A DNA stretch of 26,003 nucleotides from Hymenobacter sp. (GTDB taxonomy: Bacteria > Bacteroidota > Bacteroidia > Cytophagales > Hymenobacteraceae): positions 1 through 26,003 of the forward strand of contig JANYFQ010000028.1 in the NCBI GenBank assembly GCA_025362615.1, read 5' to 3'. Both the position numbers and the translations under genes were made by a program. The notes below the pieces were generated by a model. The model made no database searches, had not been told where the DNA came from, and worked only from the letters and a program-made list of their open reading frames with translations. Position 1 is the first letter of the stretch, and the number at the start of each line of letters is the position of its first letter. Positions 1 to 7,407 of this stretch are shown in pieces.

Positions 1-493
1 AAAAGCTCTGGCCCGCGCCCGTCAGCACCTGGGCGTGGAAGCCCTGGGGCGTAAGGTCGAGCCGCACCGAGGCCGCCGCATCGTCGAGGCCGATGCCGGT
101 GTAGGTTTTAATGTCGGGGAATTGCGCGGCCAGTTCCGGCACCATAATGGGGGCCTCGCGCAGGGCAAAGCGGCCAGTGCTGCCGTTGGGCAGGGGCAGC
201 GCCAGCACCAAAGGGGAAGCACCAGCCTGGGTTTCGGGTGGGACCGTAGCCAGGGCCGCCCGCAGGCCGTCCACATCCAGCGTGAGGGCCTGCGCGTGAA
301 ACAGCGCAGCCGCCAGTGGCGTTGCGGCGGCTGCACGGCTCGCTTCCGCATCGGCCTGAAAAAACAGTGGGGCCGGCCGCTCTTGCGCCCGCGCTCCAAC
401 CAAATTACTGAGAAAAAGAGCAGTACTTAGCAGCAGACCGGCAGGGCGAGGAGCAGCCAACGCAGCCGGAAAAAAGGAGGGTGATTGTTGCAT
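1..493 (-). CDS. Secreted protein, N-terminal part (probable reprolysin-like metallopeptidase propeptide), cut by window start
   Basis: Reading minus from ATG at 493, the frame stays open to base 1 (164 codons, no stop), so the gene continues outside the window. Residues 1-36 look like an export signal, with a hydrophobic stretch LLLSTALFLSNLVG followed by ARAQ. The next about 130 residues include FALREAPIMVPELAAQFPDI, then KTYTGIGLDDAAASVRLDLT and GFHAQVL. That pattern (ES/EAPIM.P.LA..FP.IKTY.G.G..D....R.D..P.GFHA) is typical of the start of Bacteroidota zinc-dependent metallopeptidases of the reprolysin type that carry a C-terminal type IX sorting domain. Only the prodomain-like part is visible; no HExxH motif and no sorting domain can be checked here. 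The gene end is unknown. Signal and frame are certain; the enzyme class is inferred from the propeptide pattern. Confidence 0.72.
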   Translation of the reverse strand, partial: MQQSPSFFPAALAAPRPAGLLLSTALFLSNLVGARAQERPAPLFFQADAEASRAAAATPLAAALFHAQALTLDVDGLRAALATVPPETQAGASPLVLALPLPNGSTGRFALREAPIMVPELAAQFPDIKTYTGIGLDDAAASVRLDLTPQGFHAQVLTGAGQSF

Positions 494-530
494 TTTAGCG
501 TATGTGAAAGCAAGTCCTATGAAAGGTTAA

Positions 531-1021
531 AAGGCTCTTGAAAATGCGCAGAATTTGAAGTGCAACACTCATCTTTCGCGCATTTTGATGGGAGTATTTT
601 TCAAAGATATAGCTCACCGGCAGATTCTGCTTGCGCTCCCCTTTTCGGCCCAGGGCCGTCCTTCGGTTGTTAACGCGGTCGAACTGGTGGACATCATGCT
701 CCACAAGCTCAGAAGCGGCTGCCAGTGGCGGATGCTGCCGGTCAGGCAGTTCTCCACCGGTGCTTCCAAGCACGCCATACGCGGGCCAACATCGCCCGCA
801 ACCGCCGTACCGCCGACGGGCAGACCGACGACATTTTTTGATGCCGAACTCTACCGCCGCCGCGCAGCAGTCGAGCACGCCAACGCCTGGCTCGATGGCT
901 TCAAAACCTTGCTCGTGCGCTACGAAACCAGCGTCGGTAATTGGTTGGCCTGGCACTGGCTCGCCTTTGTGGTCATCTTTTTGCGAAAAATCATCCAAAA
1001 GCCGGTTTTCTAAACAGCTTC
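531..1021 (+). mobile_element. Decayed IS5-like insertion sequence remnant
   Basis: The stretch carries the two ends of an IS5-family transposase gene with the centre missing (see the pseudogene entry). Candidate terminal inverted repeats flank it: AAGGCTCTTGAAAA at 531-544, and, read inward from the right end, GAAGCTGTTTAGAAAA at 1021-1006. They match over GCT-TT-GAAAA with a 2-nt gap. The transposase stop codon (1011) falls inside the right repeat, as is common in compact IS elements. No target duplication is obvious. The element is too degraded to move by itself. Confidence 0.62.
588..1013 (+). pseudogene. IS5-family transposase fragment, internally deleted and frameshifted
   Basis: Frame 1 of the remnant (from ATG 588) contains LVDIMLHKLRSGCQWRMLPV, the N-terminal DUF4096-type motif of IS5 transposases (LRTGCQWR.LP). 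From about 764 the matching reading moves to another frame, reading RANIARNRRTADGQTDDIF, and then returns to the first frame at the T-run 834-839 with FDAELYRRRAAVEHANAWLD and RYETSVGNWLAWHWLAF, the typical C-terminal end (R..VEH.NAWLD.F..L..RYE). A net +1 (or -2) change in the run of six T therefore broke the gene. The usual length is about 250-280 residues; only about 140 codons remain, and the catalytic Asp region between the two blocks is missing. Family assignment is by motif memory; subgroup not determined. Confidence 0.75.
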
Positions 1022-1077
1022 TCTGTTTTGCGCTTCTCATTGAACGACTCGCGGGCGTTTCGCACAACGATTTTTTT

Positions 1078-1111
1078 GCCGTAGAAACACGATATTTTGT
1101 GTCTCTACGGC
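1078..1111. repeat. Short palindromic repeat (13-bp stem, one mismatch)
   Basis: The arms GCCGTAGAAACAC (1078-1090) and GTGTCTCTACGGC (1099-1111) are inverse complements except for one pair, with an 8-nt A/T-rich loop. The hairpin sits between the IS remnant and the receptor gene at 1176. It resembles dispersed extragenic palindromes; it has no T-tract, so a simple intrinsic terminator is less likely. Confidence 0.6.
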
Positions 1112-1175
1112 AACGCTTGCCTTCCTGAACAACCTCAGCGGGCCGGTTGCGGCCCACCGCCAGCGGGTTGTACTT

Positions 1176-2963
1176 TTGTGCTGCCCCGTCTCACTTCGCA
1201 CCCCGCTGTTGTTCCCGTTGCCTTCTCCCCCGCCTGTGCGCCGTTGCTGTTTGTTGGTCGGACTGCTACTGACCTACCTGTTTGCCCCCGAGGGCGCTGC
1301 CCAAACGCCCGCCCGCAAAGCCGAAACCCAGGCCATCCAAAACCTGCACTACCGCGAGGCCAAAACGCAGCTCGACAACGGCCAGTACGCCGCCGCCCTG
1401 GCCCAACTCGAGCCGTTGGCCGCCCCGGCCGCCCGCTTCGCCCGCGCCGCCGATGCCGCCTACCTCGCCGCCTACGCCGCCGCCCGCCTGGGCCAGTGGG
1501 CCGAGGCCGAGCAGCTCCTCAACCTGCTGCGGGCCGAGTACCCCGCCTACCCCAACCTACCCGACGCGCTGCTGCTGCAAGGCCAGCTTTCGCTGGAGTT
1601 AAAGGACTATGATACAGCGGTAAAAACACTATCAACCCTGCCGCCCAACCGCCTTAGCACCGAGCGCGATGCCTTGCTAACCAGCTACCTGCCCCAGTTA
1701 GCCGACCGCCCCACCTGGCAGCGCCTGCTGCGCCGCTACCCTCAAAACGACCTGCTGGCCCGCCTCTACGCTGACTGCCTCGCCGGCCCCACCGGCTATT
1801 TCACCGAAGCCGACCGCCCCGCCCTCGAAGTCCTCGTCGCCCGCCTCCACCTCGACCCCGCCCGCTACACCCCGCCCGCCGTGGCGCTGGCCCCCCGCGC
1901 CCGCAAAAGCAGCTACAACGTGGCCGTGCTGCTGCCCCTGGAACTAGAAGACCCAGGCTGGCAAACCCAACGTAAAAATCAGTTCATCACCGACTTATAC
2001 GCCGGCCTGCGCCTGGCCCAGGATTCGCTGGCCCGCGCCGGGCACCCGCTGCAACTTTACTGCTACGACACCGGCGCGGCCACCGATACCGCCACCTTCC
2101 GCCGCCTGCTGGCCCTGCCCGAAATGGCGGGCATGGACCTGCTCATCGGCCCAATATACAAGGCCAACGCCAAGTTGCTCAGCCGGTTTGCGCTTGAACA
2201 CCAGACGGTATGCGTCAATCCGGTGTCGCAGGACGGCGACCTGGCGCTCGACAACCCGTACCAATATTTGTTTTTGCCCAGTGCCGCCACCCAAGGGCGG
2301 CAGGCGGCCCAGTTTGCGGCCAGCGCCTTTGGCACCGGCCGCCCCGCCTTGCTGGCTTTTGAAGACAGCAAGGACGATGCCGACTTCGCCAACGCTTACC
2401 AAGCCACCTTCGAGGCGCTGGGTGGCAAGGTGCTACCGCCGCGCCGCTTCAACCCCGACGTAGAAACCAGCACCAACGCAGCCTTCGCCGGGCTGGCCAC
2501 GGCTGGGGCCGGGCACGTTGTAGTAGCCTCCGATGCCCGCCGTAGCGGCCCCGCTGCCTTCGCCGCCCTCCGCATTACCGCCCCGCGCCCGGCGTTGCTG
2601 GCTCCCGCCTCCTGGCTCGACAACCCCCGCCTCGACCCCAGCCAGCTCAATGGCAACGCAACGTACTTGCTGCAACCTAAATTCTACGACGAAGCCGGCC
2701 CCAATTTCCGGCGTTTTCGGCAGCTTTACCTCGGCCAGCAGCACTTGCCGCCCAGCCTGTTTGCCTGCCAGGGCTTCGAGTTGCTGCTGCAATTTGGCTC
2801 CTTGCTGCACCAGTTCGGGCCGGGGTTTCAAACCAGCTTGGCCACGGCCGGGCCGCTGCCCGGTTTTCTTTTCCAGGGAATCAGCTACCCCACCGGCTTC
2901 CGCGACAACCAAATCATGCCCATCACCAAGCTCGATAATTTACAAATGCAAGTCGTGCGGTGA
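1176..2963 (+). CDS. TPR plus periplasmic-binding-protein (type 1 fold) receptor protein
   Basis: The protein has an export signal (RRCCLLVGLLLTYLFAPEGAAQ), then a helical TPR-like region (about residues 55-165, with AALAQLEPLA, AEAEQLLNLLRAEYP and DYDTAVKTLSTLP), then a type 1 periplasmic-binding fold from about residue 245 (YNVAVLLPLELEDPGWQ, FITDLYAGLRLAQDSLARAG, LLIGPIYKANAKLLSRFA, VNPVSQDGDLALDNPYQYLF, GRPALLAFEDSKDDADFANAY). This architecture matches the ABC-type amino-acid receptor/LppC-like proteins of Bacteroidota, often annotated as LivK-like. No transporter subunits are nearby, so transport is not supported; a cell-envelope role is possible. The start is uncertain: 1176 is TTG with no ribosome site. 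GTG at 1236 would give MRRCCLLVGLLL, a cleaner signal peptide, and is a good alternative. hemL follows after an octad repeat. Confidence 0.8.
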   Translation: MCCPVSLRTPLLFPLPSPPPVRRCCLLVGLLLTYLFAPEGAAQTPARKAETQAIQNLHYREAKTQLDNGQYAAALAQLEPLAAPAARFARAADAAYLAAYAAARLGQWAEAEQLLNLLRAEYPAYPNLPDALLLQGQLSLELKDYDTAVKTLSTLPPNRLSTERDALLTSYLPQLADRPTWQRLLRRYPQNDLLARLYADCLAGPTGYFTEADRPALEVLVARLHLDPARYTPPAVALAPRARKSSYNVAVLLPLELEDPGWQTQRKNQFITDLYAGLRLAQDSLARAGHPLQLYCYDTGAATDTATFRRLLALPEMAGMDLLIGPIYKANAKLLSRFALEHQTVCVNPVSQDGDLALDNPYQYLFLPSAATQGRQAAQFAASAFGTGRPALLAFEDSKDDADFANAYQATFEALGGKVLPPRRFNPDVETSTNAAFAGLATAGAGHVVVASDARRSGPAAFAALRITAPRPALLAPASWLDNPRLDPSQLNGNATYLLQPKFYDEAGPNFRRFRQLYLGQQHLPPSLFACQGFELLLQFGSLLHQFGPGFQTSLATAGPLPGFLFQGISYPTGFRDNQIMPITKLDNLQMQVVR

Positions 2964-2969
2964 ATTTTA

Positions 2970-3090
2970 TTGTTGAATTGTTGCATTGCTTAATTGTTGC
3001 TGGCGAGTGCATCTGTCCCGCAGTGGGCGCAGTGCGCCAGGGCACAAAAGAGCAACAATTAAACAATGCAACAATTAAACAATTAAACAA
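2970..3090. repeat. Octad inverted array, copy 1
   Basis: Left arm 2970-3001 is four 8-nt words: TTGTTGAA, TTGTTGCA, TTGCTTAA, TTGTTGCT. Right arm 3051-3090 is the inverse of five such words: AGCAACAA, TTAAACAA, TGCAACAA, TTAAACAA, TTAAACAA. About 31 of 33 bases pair between arms. The GC-rich middle (3002-3050) resembles the middle of copy 2. The left arm starts 6 nt after the receptor stop, and the last base of the right arm is the A of the hemL ATG. Confidence 0.9.
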
Positions 3091-4379
3091 TGATTTCCAC
3101 TTCCGAAACTCTTTTTGCCCACGCCCAAAGCGTCATTCCCGGCGGGGTCAATTCGCCCGTGCGGGCGTTCCGCTCCGTGGGCGGCTCGCCCGTATTCATG
3201 GCCAGCGCCGAAGGCGCGTGGCTGACCGATGTGGATGGCAACCGCTACCTCGACTTTATAAACTCCTGGGGGCCAATGATTTTGGGCCACGCTCCGGCCA
3301 TCGTGCTCGATGCCGTGCGGGCGGCGCTGCCGCATTCCCTCAGCTTCGGGGCACCCACGCGCCGCGAAACGGCCATTGCCGAACAAATCATCAAAATGGT
3401 GCCGGGGGTCGAGAAAGTGCGGCTCGTGAACTCGGGTACGGAGGCGTGCATGGCGGCCGTGCGGGTGGCGCGGGGCTTCACCGGCCGCGATAAAATCCTC
3501 AAATTCGAAGGCTGCTACCACGGCCACGGCGATGCTTTTTTGATAGCCGCCGGTTCCGGTGCCCTCACCCTCGGCGAACCCGATTCGGCGGGCGTGACGC
3601 GCGGCGTGGCCCAGGATACCCTCACCGCGCCCTACAACGATTTGCCCGCCGTTGAGGCCATTATCGCCGCCAATGCGGGCCAAATTGCGGCGCTTATTCT
3701 GGAGCCAGTCGTGGGCAATATGGGCCTTGTAGTACCCGCCGAGGGCTTTTTGCAAGCCCTGCGCGACCTTTGCACCCAGCACGGCATCGTGCTGATTTTT
3801 GACGAGGTGATGACCGGCTTTCGCCTGGCGCGGGGCGGGGCGCAGGAGTTGTTCGGCATCACGGCCGACCTCGTGACGCTGGGCAAAATCATCGGCGGTG
3901 GCCTGCCCGTGGGGGCCTACGGCGGCCGGGCCGACATCATGAACTGCGTGGCCCCGGTCGGCAAAGTCTATCAGGCCGGCACGCTCTCCGGCAACCCCAT
4001 CGCCACCGCCGCCGGCCTGGCCCAACTCGGCTACCTGGCCGACCACCCGGAGCTGTACACTGAGCTGGAGCGCGTTACCGCCCGCCTCGCCGATGGCACC
4101 CGCCAAATTGCCGCCGACCTGGGCCTGCACTACACCGTCAATCGCGTCGGCTCGATGTTCAGCGTCTTCTTCACCAGCCGCCCCGTCCACAACCTCAACG
4201 ATGCCAAACACGCCGATACCGCCGCCTTCGGCCGCTACTTCCACGCCATGCTCAAACGCGGCATCTACCTGGCCCCCTCGCAGTTCGAGGCCCTTTTCGT
4301 GTCGATTTCCATGACCGACGACCTAGTGGATTTGTACCTCACCGCCTGCCGTGAGGCGATGATTGAAGCCCACGCCTAA
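3090..4379 (+). CDS. hemL: Glutamate-1-semialdehyde 2,1-aminomutase
   Basis: This PLP enzyme converts glutamate-1-semialdehyde to 5-aminolevulinate, the last step of the C5 route to haem and other tetrapyrroles, in the cytoplasm. The protein has 429 residues, the usual length. Diagnostic pieces are VIPGGVNSPVRAFRSVGG near the N-terminus, LVNSGTEACMAAVRVARGFT (residues 112-131), CYHGHGDAFL, IFDEVMTGFRLARGG (236-250) and VTLGKIIGGGLPVGAYGG, in which Lys266 is the expected PLP Schiff-base lysine, followed by YQAGTLSGNPIATAAGLAQL. ATG 3090 is the family start; its A is the last base of an octad repeat, so the leader of this gene is made of repeat sequence. The gene follows the receptor gene on the same strand at 126 nt; co-transcription is possible but the inverted array lies between them. 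Confidence 0.97.
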   Translation: MISTSETLFAHAQSVIPGGVNSPVRAFRSVGGSPVFMASAEGAWLTDVDGNRYLDFINSWGPMILGHAPAIVLDAVRAALPHSLSFGAPTRRETAIAEQIIKMVPGVEKVRLVNSGTEACMAAVRVARGFTGRDKILKFEGCYHGHGDAFLIAAGSGALTLGEPDSAGVTRGVAQDTLTAPYNDLPAVEAIIAANAGQIAALILEPVVGNMGLVVPAEGFLQALRDLCTQHGIVLIFDEVMTGFRLARGGAQELFGITADLVTLGKIIGGGLPVGAYGGRADIMNCVAPVGKVYQAGTLSGNPIATAAGLAQLGYLADHPELYTELERVTARLADGTRQIAADLGLHYTVNRVGSMFSVFFTSRPVHNLNDAKHADTAAFGRYFHAMLKRGIYLAPSQFEALFVSISMTDDLVDLYLTACREAMIEAHA

Positions 4380-4383
4380 CCTG

Positions 4384-4488
4384 TTTCGCACGGAGTTCAG
4401 AAGGGGGAAAAAGAAGTTTTAAAAGGAGTTTCGTCGGTTAAATTTCTCCTTTGAACTCCTTTTTCCTCCTCCTAAGCTCCGTGCGAAA
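4384..4488. repeat. Purine-rich inverted array after hemL
   Basis: The outer ends TTTCGCACGGAG (4384-4395) and CTCCGTGCGAAA (4477-4488) are perfect inverse complements. Inward, the arms continue as imperfect complements built of a GGAG-A-rich word of about 10 nt (on minus: GGAGCTTAGGA, GGAGGAAAAA, GGAGTTCAAA, GGAGAAATTT). The whole gap between hemL and the next gene is this structure. It could work as a terminator or attenuator, but no U-tract follows the outer stem. Confidence 0.8.
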
Positions 4489-4502
4489 TAATCCTTCCCC
4501 CC

Positions 4503-5432
4503 ATGCGCCAAGTATTCCTTCTCCTCCTCTTTCTCACCAGCATCGCCCGCGCCGCCGAAACGCCCGCCCAGGCCAACAAGCGCCTCTACGATGCCACGGT
4601 GGACGAACTGAACTTTCGCACCTTTGAAACGGTGTACGACAAGTCTTTCACGCGGGGCAAGTTTCCGGTTACGCTCCGCACGGCCCAGGCCCGCAAGCAG
4701 TTCGACCAATTTGGCGACAACAAGCCGCTGAAACAGCTTTTTCAGAACTACAACGCCATCGCCGAACGCTACAAAAACCGCTTCGGCAACGGCAGCCTTG
4801 CCCTGGCCGAGTTCGAGCGGCAGCTCAACAACATTCTGCTGGACAAGAACTTCGAGTTCTTCATCCGCAGCCTGCCCCGCGACGAGCGCGTTGCCCTCAT
4901 CCGCGCCGAGCAGCGCCTCATCAAACAGGCCAGTGCCCGCTTCAACGCCGCCGGCGAAACCTCCGACACCAGCCCCCAACCCACCGCCGAAGCCCAGGCC
5001 GAAGAGCCACTCGCCGCGCCGCTCACCACCAACGACGACGGCAGCGCCACCCCGCCCGAGCTGCGCTCCGAAGAAGGCCCCGCCCTGCCCGAAGCCACTG
5101 CCCCCAGTGGCCCCGCCCCGCGTCACGACTGGCTCGACTACTTCACCCTGCTCTTCTCGCTGGCCAACGCCCTGATGCTGGTCTACCTCATCACCAACGC
5201 TTTACCGGCCATCCGCAACCGCATCAACCGCCTCGCCGCCAACCCCGAACCCGAAGAAGAACCCACCACCGCCCGCAGCCTCCTCGCCCGGATGCGCCCC
5301 CCCCGCCCCGCCGACAACTACCGCGACGACCGCTACCCCGACGACCACGAATCAGAAAATTCCTACGACGACGAAACGCAAACCGACGATAGCTACCCCG
5401 ACGATGACCAGGAACCGCTACCCCGGCGGTAG
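4503..5432 (+). CDS. Exported single-pass membrane protein of unknown function with acidic tail
   Basis: I do not recognise the family. Residues 1-18 are a signal peptide (MRQVFLLLLFLTSIARA). Residues 20-150 are charged and mainly helical (TVDELNFRTFETVYDKSF, YNAIAERYKNRFGNGSLALA, FEFFIRSLPRDERVALIRAE). Residues 155-208 are a Pro/Ala/Glu-rich linker, 212-234 a transmembrane helix (YFTLLFSLANALMLVYLITN), and 240-309 an Arg-rich then strongly acidic tail with repeated YPDD/YDDE words (YPDDHE, YDDETQ, YPDDDQ). The layout suggests a periplasmic helical domain anchored by one helix with a disordered cytoplasmic tail. The ATG at 4503 directly precedes the signal peptide. The upstream gap is an inverted array, and dcd follows after another, so the gene may be its own unit. 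Confidence 0.8.
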   Translation: MRQVFLLLLFLTSIARAAETPAQANKRLYDATVDELNFRTFETVYDKSFTRGKFPVTLRTAQARKQFDQFGDNKPLKQLFQNYNAIAERYKNRFGNGSLALAEFERQLNNILLDKNFEFFIRSLPRDERVALIRAEQRLIKQASARFNAAGETSDTSPQPTAEAQAEEPLAAPLTTNDDGSATPPELRSEEGPALPEATAPSGPAPRHDWLDYFTLLFSLANALMLVYLITNALPAIRNRINRLAANPEPEEEPTTARSLLARMRPPRPADNYRDDRYPDDHESENSYDDETQTDDSYPDDDQEPLPRR

Positions 5433-5450
5433 TTTTAGTGCCTGGTTAAA

Positions 5451-5588
5451 TTGTTGAATTGTTGCATTGCTTAATTGTTGCTGCCGAGTGCTTCTGTTTC
5501 GCAGTGGACGCAGTGGTAAAAACGCAGTAAGCGCAGTGTGGTTGTGGGCACGTAAGAGCAACAATTCGGCAATTAAACAATAAAACAA
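5451..5588. repeat. Octad inverted array, copy 2
   Basis: Left arm 5451-5482 is TTGTTGAA, TTGTTGCA, TTGCTTAA, TTGTTGCT, identical to the four words of copy 1. Right arm 5557-5588 is AGCAACAA, TTCGGCAA, TTAAACAA, TAAAACAA. The middle shares GAGTGC-TCTGT-CGCAGTGG-CGCAGTG with copy 1, so those two are related over their full length. It ends 11 nt before the dcd ATG. Confidence 0.9.
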
Positions 5589-5599
5589 TTCACCCCCCA

Positions 5600-6139
5600 A
5601 TGATTCTCACCGACCTTCAAATCCTCGCCGAAATCGAAAAAGGCACCATCGTCATCGCGCCCTACGACCGGAGCTGTCTCGGTACGAACTCCTACGATGT
5701 TCACCTCGGCCGCTACCTGGCCACGTACCACGATGCCGTGCTGGATGCGCGTAAGCACAACGAAATCAATCATTTCGAGATTGATGCCGCCGAAGGCTTC
5801 GTCCTCCAACCGGGCACCCTCTACCTCGGCGTGACCGAAGAATACACCGAAACCCACGCCACCGTGCCTTTCCTCGAAGGCAAAAGCAGCGTTGGCCGCC
5901 TCGGCATCGATATTCACGCCACCGCCGGCAAGGGCGATGTGGGCTTCTGCAACCACTGGACGCTGGAAATCAGCGTGTCGATGCCCGTGCGGGTGTACGC
6001 CGGAATGCCCATCGGCCAGCTTATCTACTTCACGGTGCAAGGCGACGTAGCCACTTTCTACAACCGCAAACCCAACGCCAAATACAACGAGCGCACCGAC
6101 CGACCAGTGGAATCAATGATGTGGAAAAATCAGTTTTAA
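5600..6139 (+). CDS. dcd: dCTP deaminase
   Basis: Deaminates dCTP to dUTP, feeding thymidylate synthesis; cytoplasmic, trimeric in the known family. The protein has 179 residues, within the usual 175-195. The family motif FLEGKSSVGRLGIDIHATAG (91-110) holds the Ser-Ser and Arg100 nucleotide-binding residues. HWTLEISV (119-126) has Glu123 at the place of the catalytic glutamate (VLEF in the E. coli enzyme), followed by RVYAGMPIGQLIYF. LGTNSYDVHLG at 28-38 is the N-terminal signature. Whether it also hydrolyses dUTP cannot be told from sequence alone; I favour the plain deaminase. ATG 5600 gives the normal N-terminus MILTDLQIL. The leader contains the octad inverted array, so a folded 5' region is possible. 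Confidence 0.94.
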   Translation: MILTDLQILAEIEKGTIVIAPYDRSCLGTNSYDVHLGRYLATYHDAVLDARKHNEINHFEIDAAEGFVLQPGTLYLGVTEEYTETHATVPFLEGKSSVGRLGIDIHATAGKGDVGFCNHWTLEISVSMPVRVYAGMPIGQLIYFTVQGDVATFYNRKPNAKYNERTDRPVESMMWKNQF

Positions 6140-6155
6140 GGCGGTTTCCAGAACA

Positions 6156-6244
6156 GTGTACCACCAAGCTGTGCTTGGTTTCGCGTTGAACGATGATGTT
6201 CCTTGGGCAGCCTACGCGAGACCAAGCACAGCTTGGTGGTACAC
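6156..6244. repeat. 30-bp near-perfect inverted repeat with 29-nt spacer
   Basis: Left arm 6156-6185 (starts GTGTACCACCAAGCTGTGCT) and right arm 6215-6244 are inverse complements over 30 bp with one mismatch. Inside each arm AAGCTGTGCTT is itself a small palindrome. It follows dcd by 16 nt and lies about 130 nt before the next ATG. Unlike the other gap elements it is not built of tandem words. It may be a MITE-like palindrome or a terminator-like hairpin; no T-tract is seen. Confidence 0.85.
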
Positions 6245-6373
6245 GCAATGCTGCTGCGCCCCAACGATGAAGGCCGCTTGCTGAACCGTGGGCTGAAGTT
6301 TGCCGTTAAAAAAACACCCGCCCCGTCCCCACCCACCCACAACCCATTTTTTTAACATCAACCCTCCGGCCTG

Positions 6374-6928
6374 ATGAAATTGACCTTCGCCCTGGCTACT
6401 CTGCTAACAAGCGCGTTAGCCGTCACCGCCCAAACCTTGCCACCGCCCACCGCCGTGCAGGACAAAACCCAGCCCAGCCCGCGCCTCAACCCCGTGCAGG
6501 CCCGCGCCGCCCGCCTCTCCGACCAAATGGTGCGCGACCTGCGCCTAAATGGCTACCAGGCCGCCCGCCTCCGTGCCATCAACGAGGAAAAAATAACCAA
6601 GCTCGAAGCCAACCAGCGCCAGCACGCCGCCGATGCCAAGCTGCTGCAACAACAGAACACCCTGGTTTACAAGGAACGCGACCGCGAATTACTGGCCGTC
6701 CTCAGCACCGACCAGTACAGCGACTACTTCGATGCCCGCAAGCGGTACGACAAATTCGACCAGGATTTTGCGGCTGGCTCGGCCGCCAGTCAGGCACAAG
6801 CGGCCTTTATCAACTCGGTACAAAACCCAACCCCAGTCCGTACCAACAACGCCACCATCGGCCCGGCCAAGGCAGCCCCGGTGCGCCCTGCCGGCAACCT
6901 GGGCCGCAACGCCCGCCGAGGCCAGTAG
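6374..6928 (+). CDS. Small secreted helical protein, weakly Spy/CpxP-like
   Basis: Residues 1-19 form a signal peptide (MKLTFALATLLTSALAVTAQ). The mature part is a charged helical segment: ARAARLSDQMVRDLRLNGYQ, ARLRAINEEKITKLEANQRQ, then LVYKERDRELLAVLSTDQYS and DYFDARKRYDKFDQDF. The order 'L-L-Q-...-I-N-..-LL..LS..QY..Y...R' recalls LTxxQ/Spy-type periplasmic proteins that Bacteroidota keep in many copies, but the exact LTxxQ words are not present (RLNGYQ and LSTDQY stand in their place). The C-terminal 45 residues are low in structure and basic. ATG 6374 starts the signal peptide. A strong terminator follows at 7001. Family assignment is tentative. Confidence 0.75.
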   Translation: MKLTFALATLLTSALAVTAQTLPPPTAVQDKTQPSPRLNPVQARAARLSDQMVRDLRLNGYQAARLRAINEEKITKLEANQRQHAADAKLLQQQNTLVYKERDRELLAVLSTDQYSDYFDARKRYDKFDQDFAAGSAASQAQAAFINSVQNPTPVRTNNATIGPAKAAPVRPAGNLGRNARRGQ

Positions 6929-7000
6929 GCAAACCAATACTTTGTTAATCAAAGACATTACGCACTACCCGAAGGGGTTGCACAACGTCATAACCAAAAC

Positions 7001-7051
7001 AAAAAAATGGTCGGACGAAGCCCTTTGGGCGATTCGTCCGACCATTTTTTT
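7001..7051. terminator. Strong bidirectional intrinsic terminator
   Basis: Bases 7001-7019 (seven A then TGGTCGGACGAA) pair perfectly with 7033-7051 (TTCGTCCGACCA then seven T), a 19-bp stem. An inner GCCC-TTT-GGGC hairpin (7020-7030) extends it across a 2-nt bulge. The A and T runs give a U-tract in both directions, which suits its place between the convergent 6374 gene and gldC. Confidence 0.93.
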
Positions 7052-7068
7052 ACGGCCTGAAAACAACG

Positions 7069-7407
7069 CTACTGCCCCTGCCCTTCCTGCTCGTTAAGGT
7101 ATTCGCTGAGGCGTTTGCAGAGGTCTTTCATCATCTCGGCCATCTGCTTGTCGCCAGTAGCCGTGACGATGTTTTCGGCCATCGAGCCCATGTTATCGAC
7201 GCAAAACCGCTTCATATCCTCAACGGGCATATCTTTGGTCCAAAGGTCGATTTTCATCGTTCCGGCCTGCTCCCGGTCCCAAAGCGCAATGTTCATGGCC
7301 TTGGCAAAGTGGATGCCCGGCCCGGCATCAGTCGCCGACCAGCTAATGGCCTCGGGCACTTTATTCTCATCCAGCGCAATGCTGAAACGTATTTCTGACT
7401 TGACCAC
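7069..7407 (-). CDS. gldC: Gliding motility protein GldC
   Basis: GldC is a small cytoplasmic accessory protein of Bacteroidota gliding motility (often associated with the GldB lipoprotein), helpful rather than essential in Flavobacterium. The sequence KSEIRFSIALDENKVPEAIS, then IDLWTKDMPVEDMKRFCVDN, then ATGDKQMAEMMKDLCKRL fits the family closely (KSEI.F...LDENN.PE.I.W, TKDMPVDEMK.F). I choose GTG at 7407 as start (V-V-KSEIRF), 112 codons, the family length. An ATG exists in frame at 7458, but the extra 17 residues would be read from the inverted repeat, so that start is less likely. It lies 147 nt downstream of dnaN on the same strand. No other gld gene is in the window, so the presence of gliding cannot be judged here. 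Confidence 0.88.
   Translation of the reverse strand: MVKSEIRFSIALDENKVPEAISWSATDAGPGIHFAKAMNIALWDREQAGTMKIDLWTKDMPVEDMKRFCVDNMGSMAENIVTATGDKQMAEMMKDLCKRLSEYLNEQEGQGQ

Noticed and set aside
495..1157. A 220-codon open frame on minus across the IS remnant
   Set aside because: No motif on this strand; the transposase motifs lie on plus.
2970..3090. CRISPR array
   Set aside because: Words are 8 nt in tandem without spacers and the two arms are in opposite orientation; no cas gene is present.
3075..4244. A 389-codon open frame on minus opposite hemL
   Set aside because: Shadow of hemL, whose PLP motif is unambiguous.
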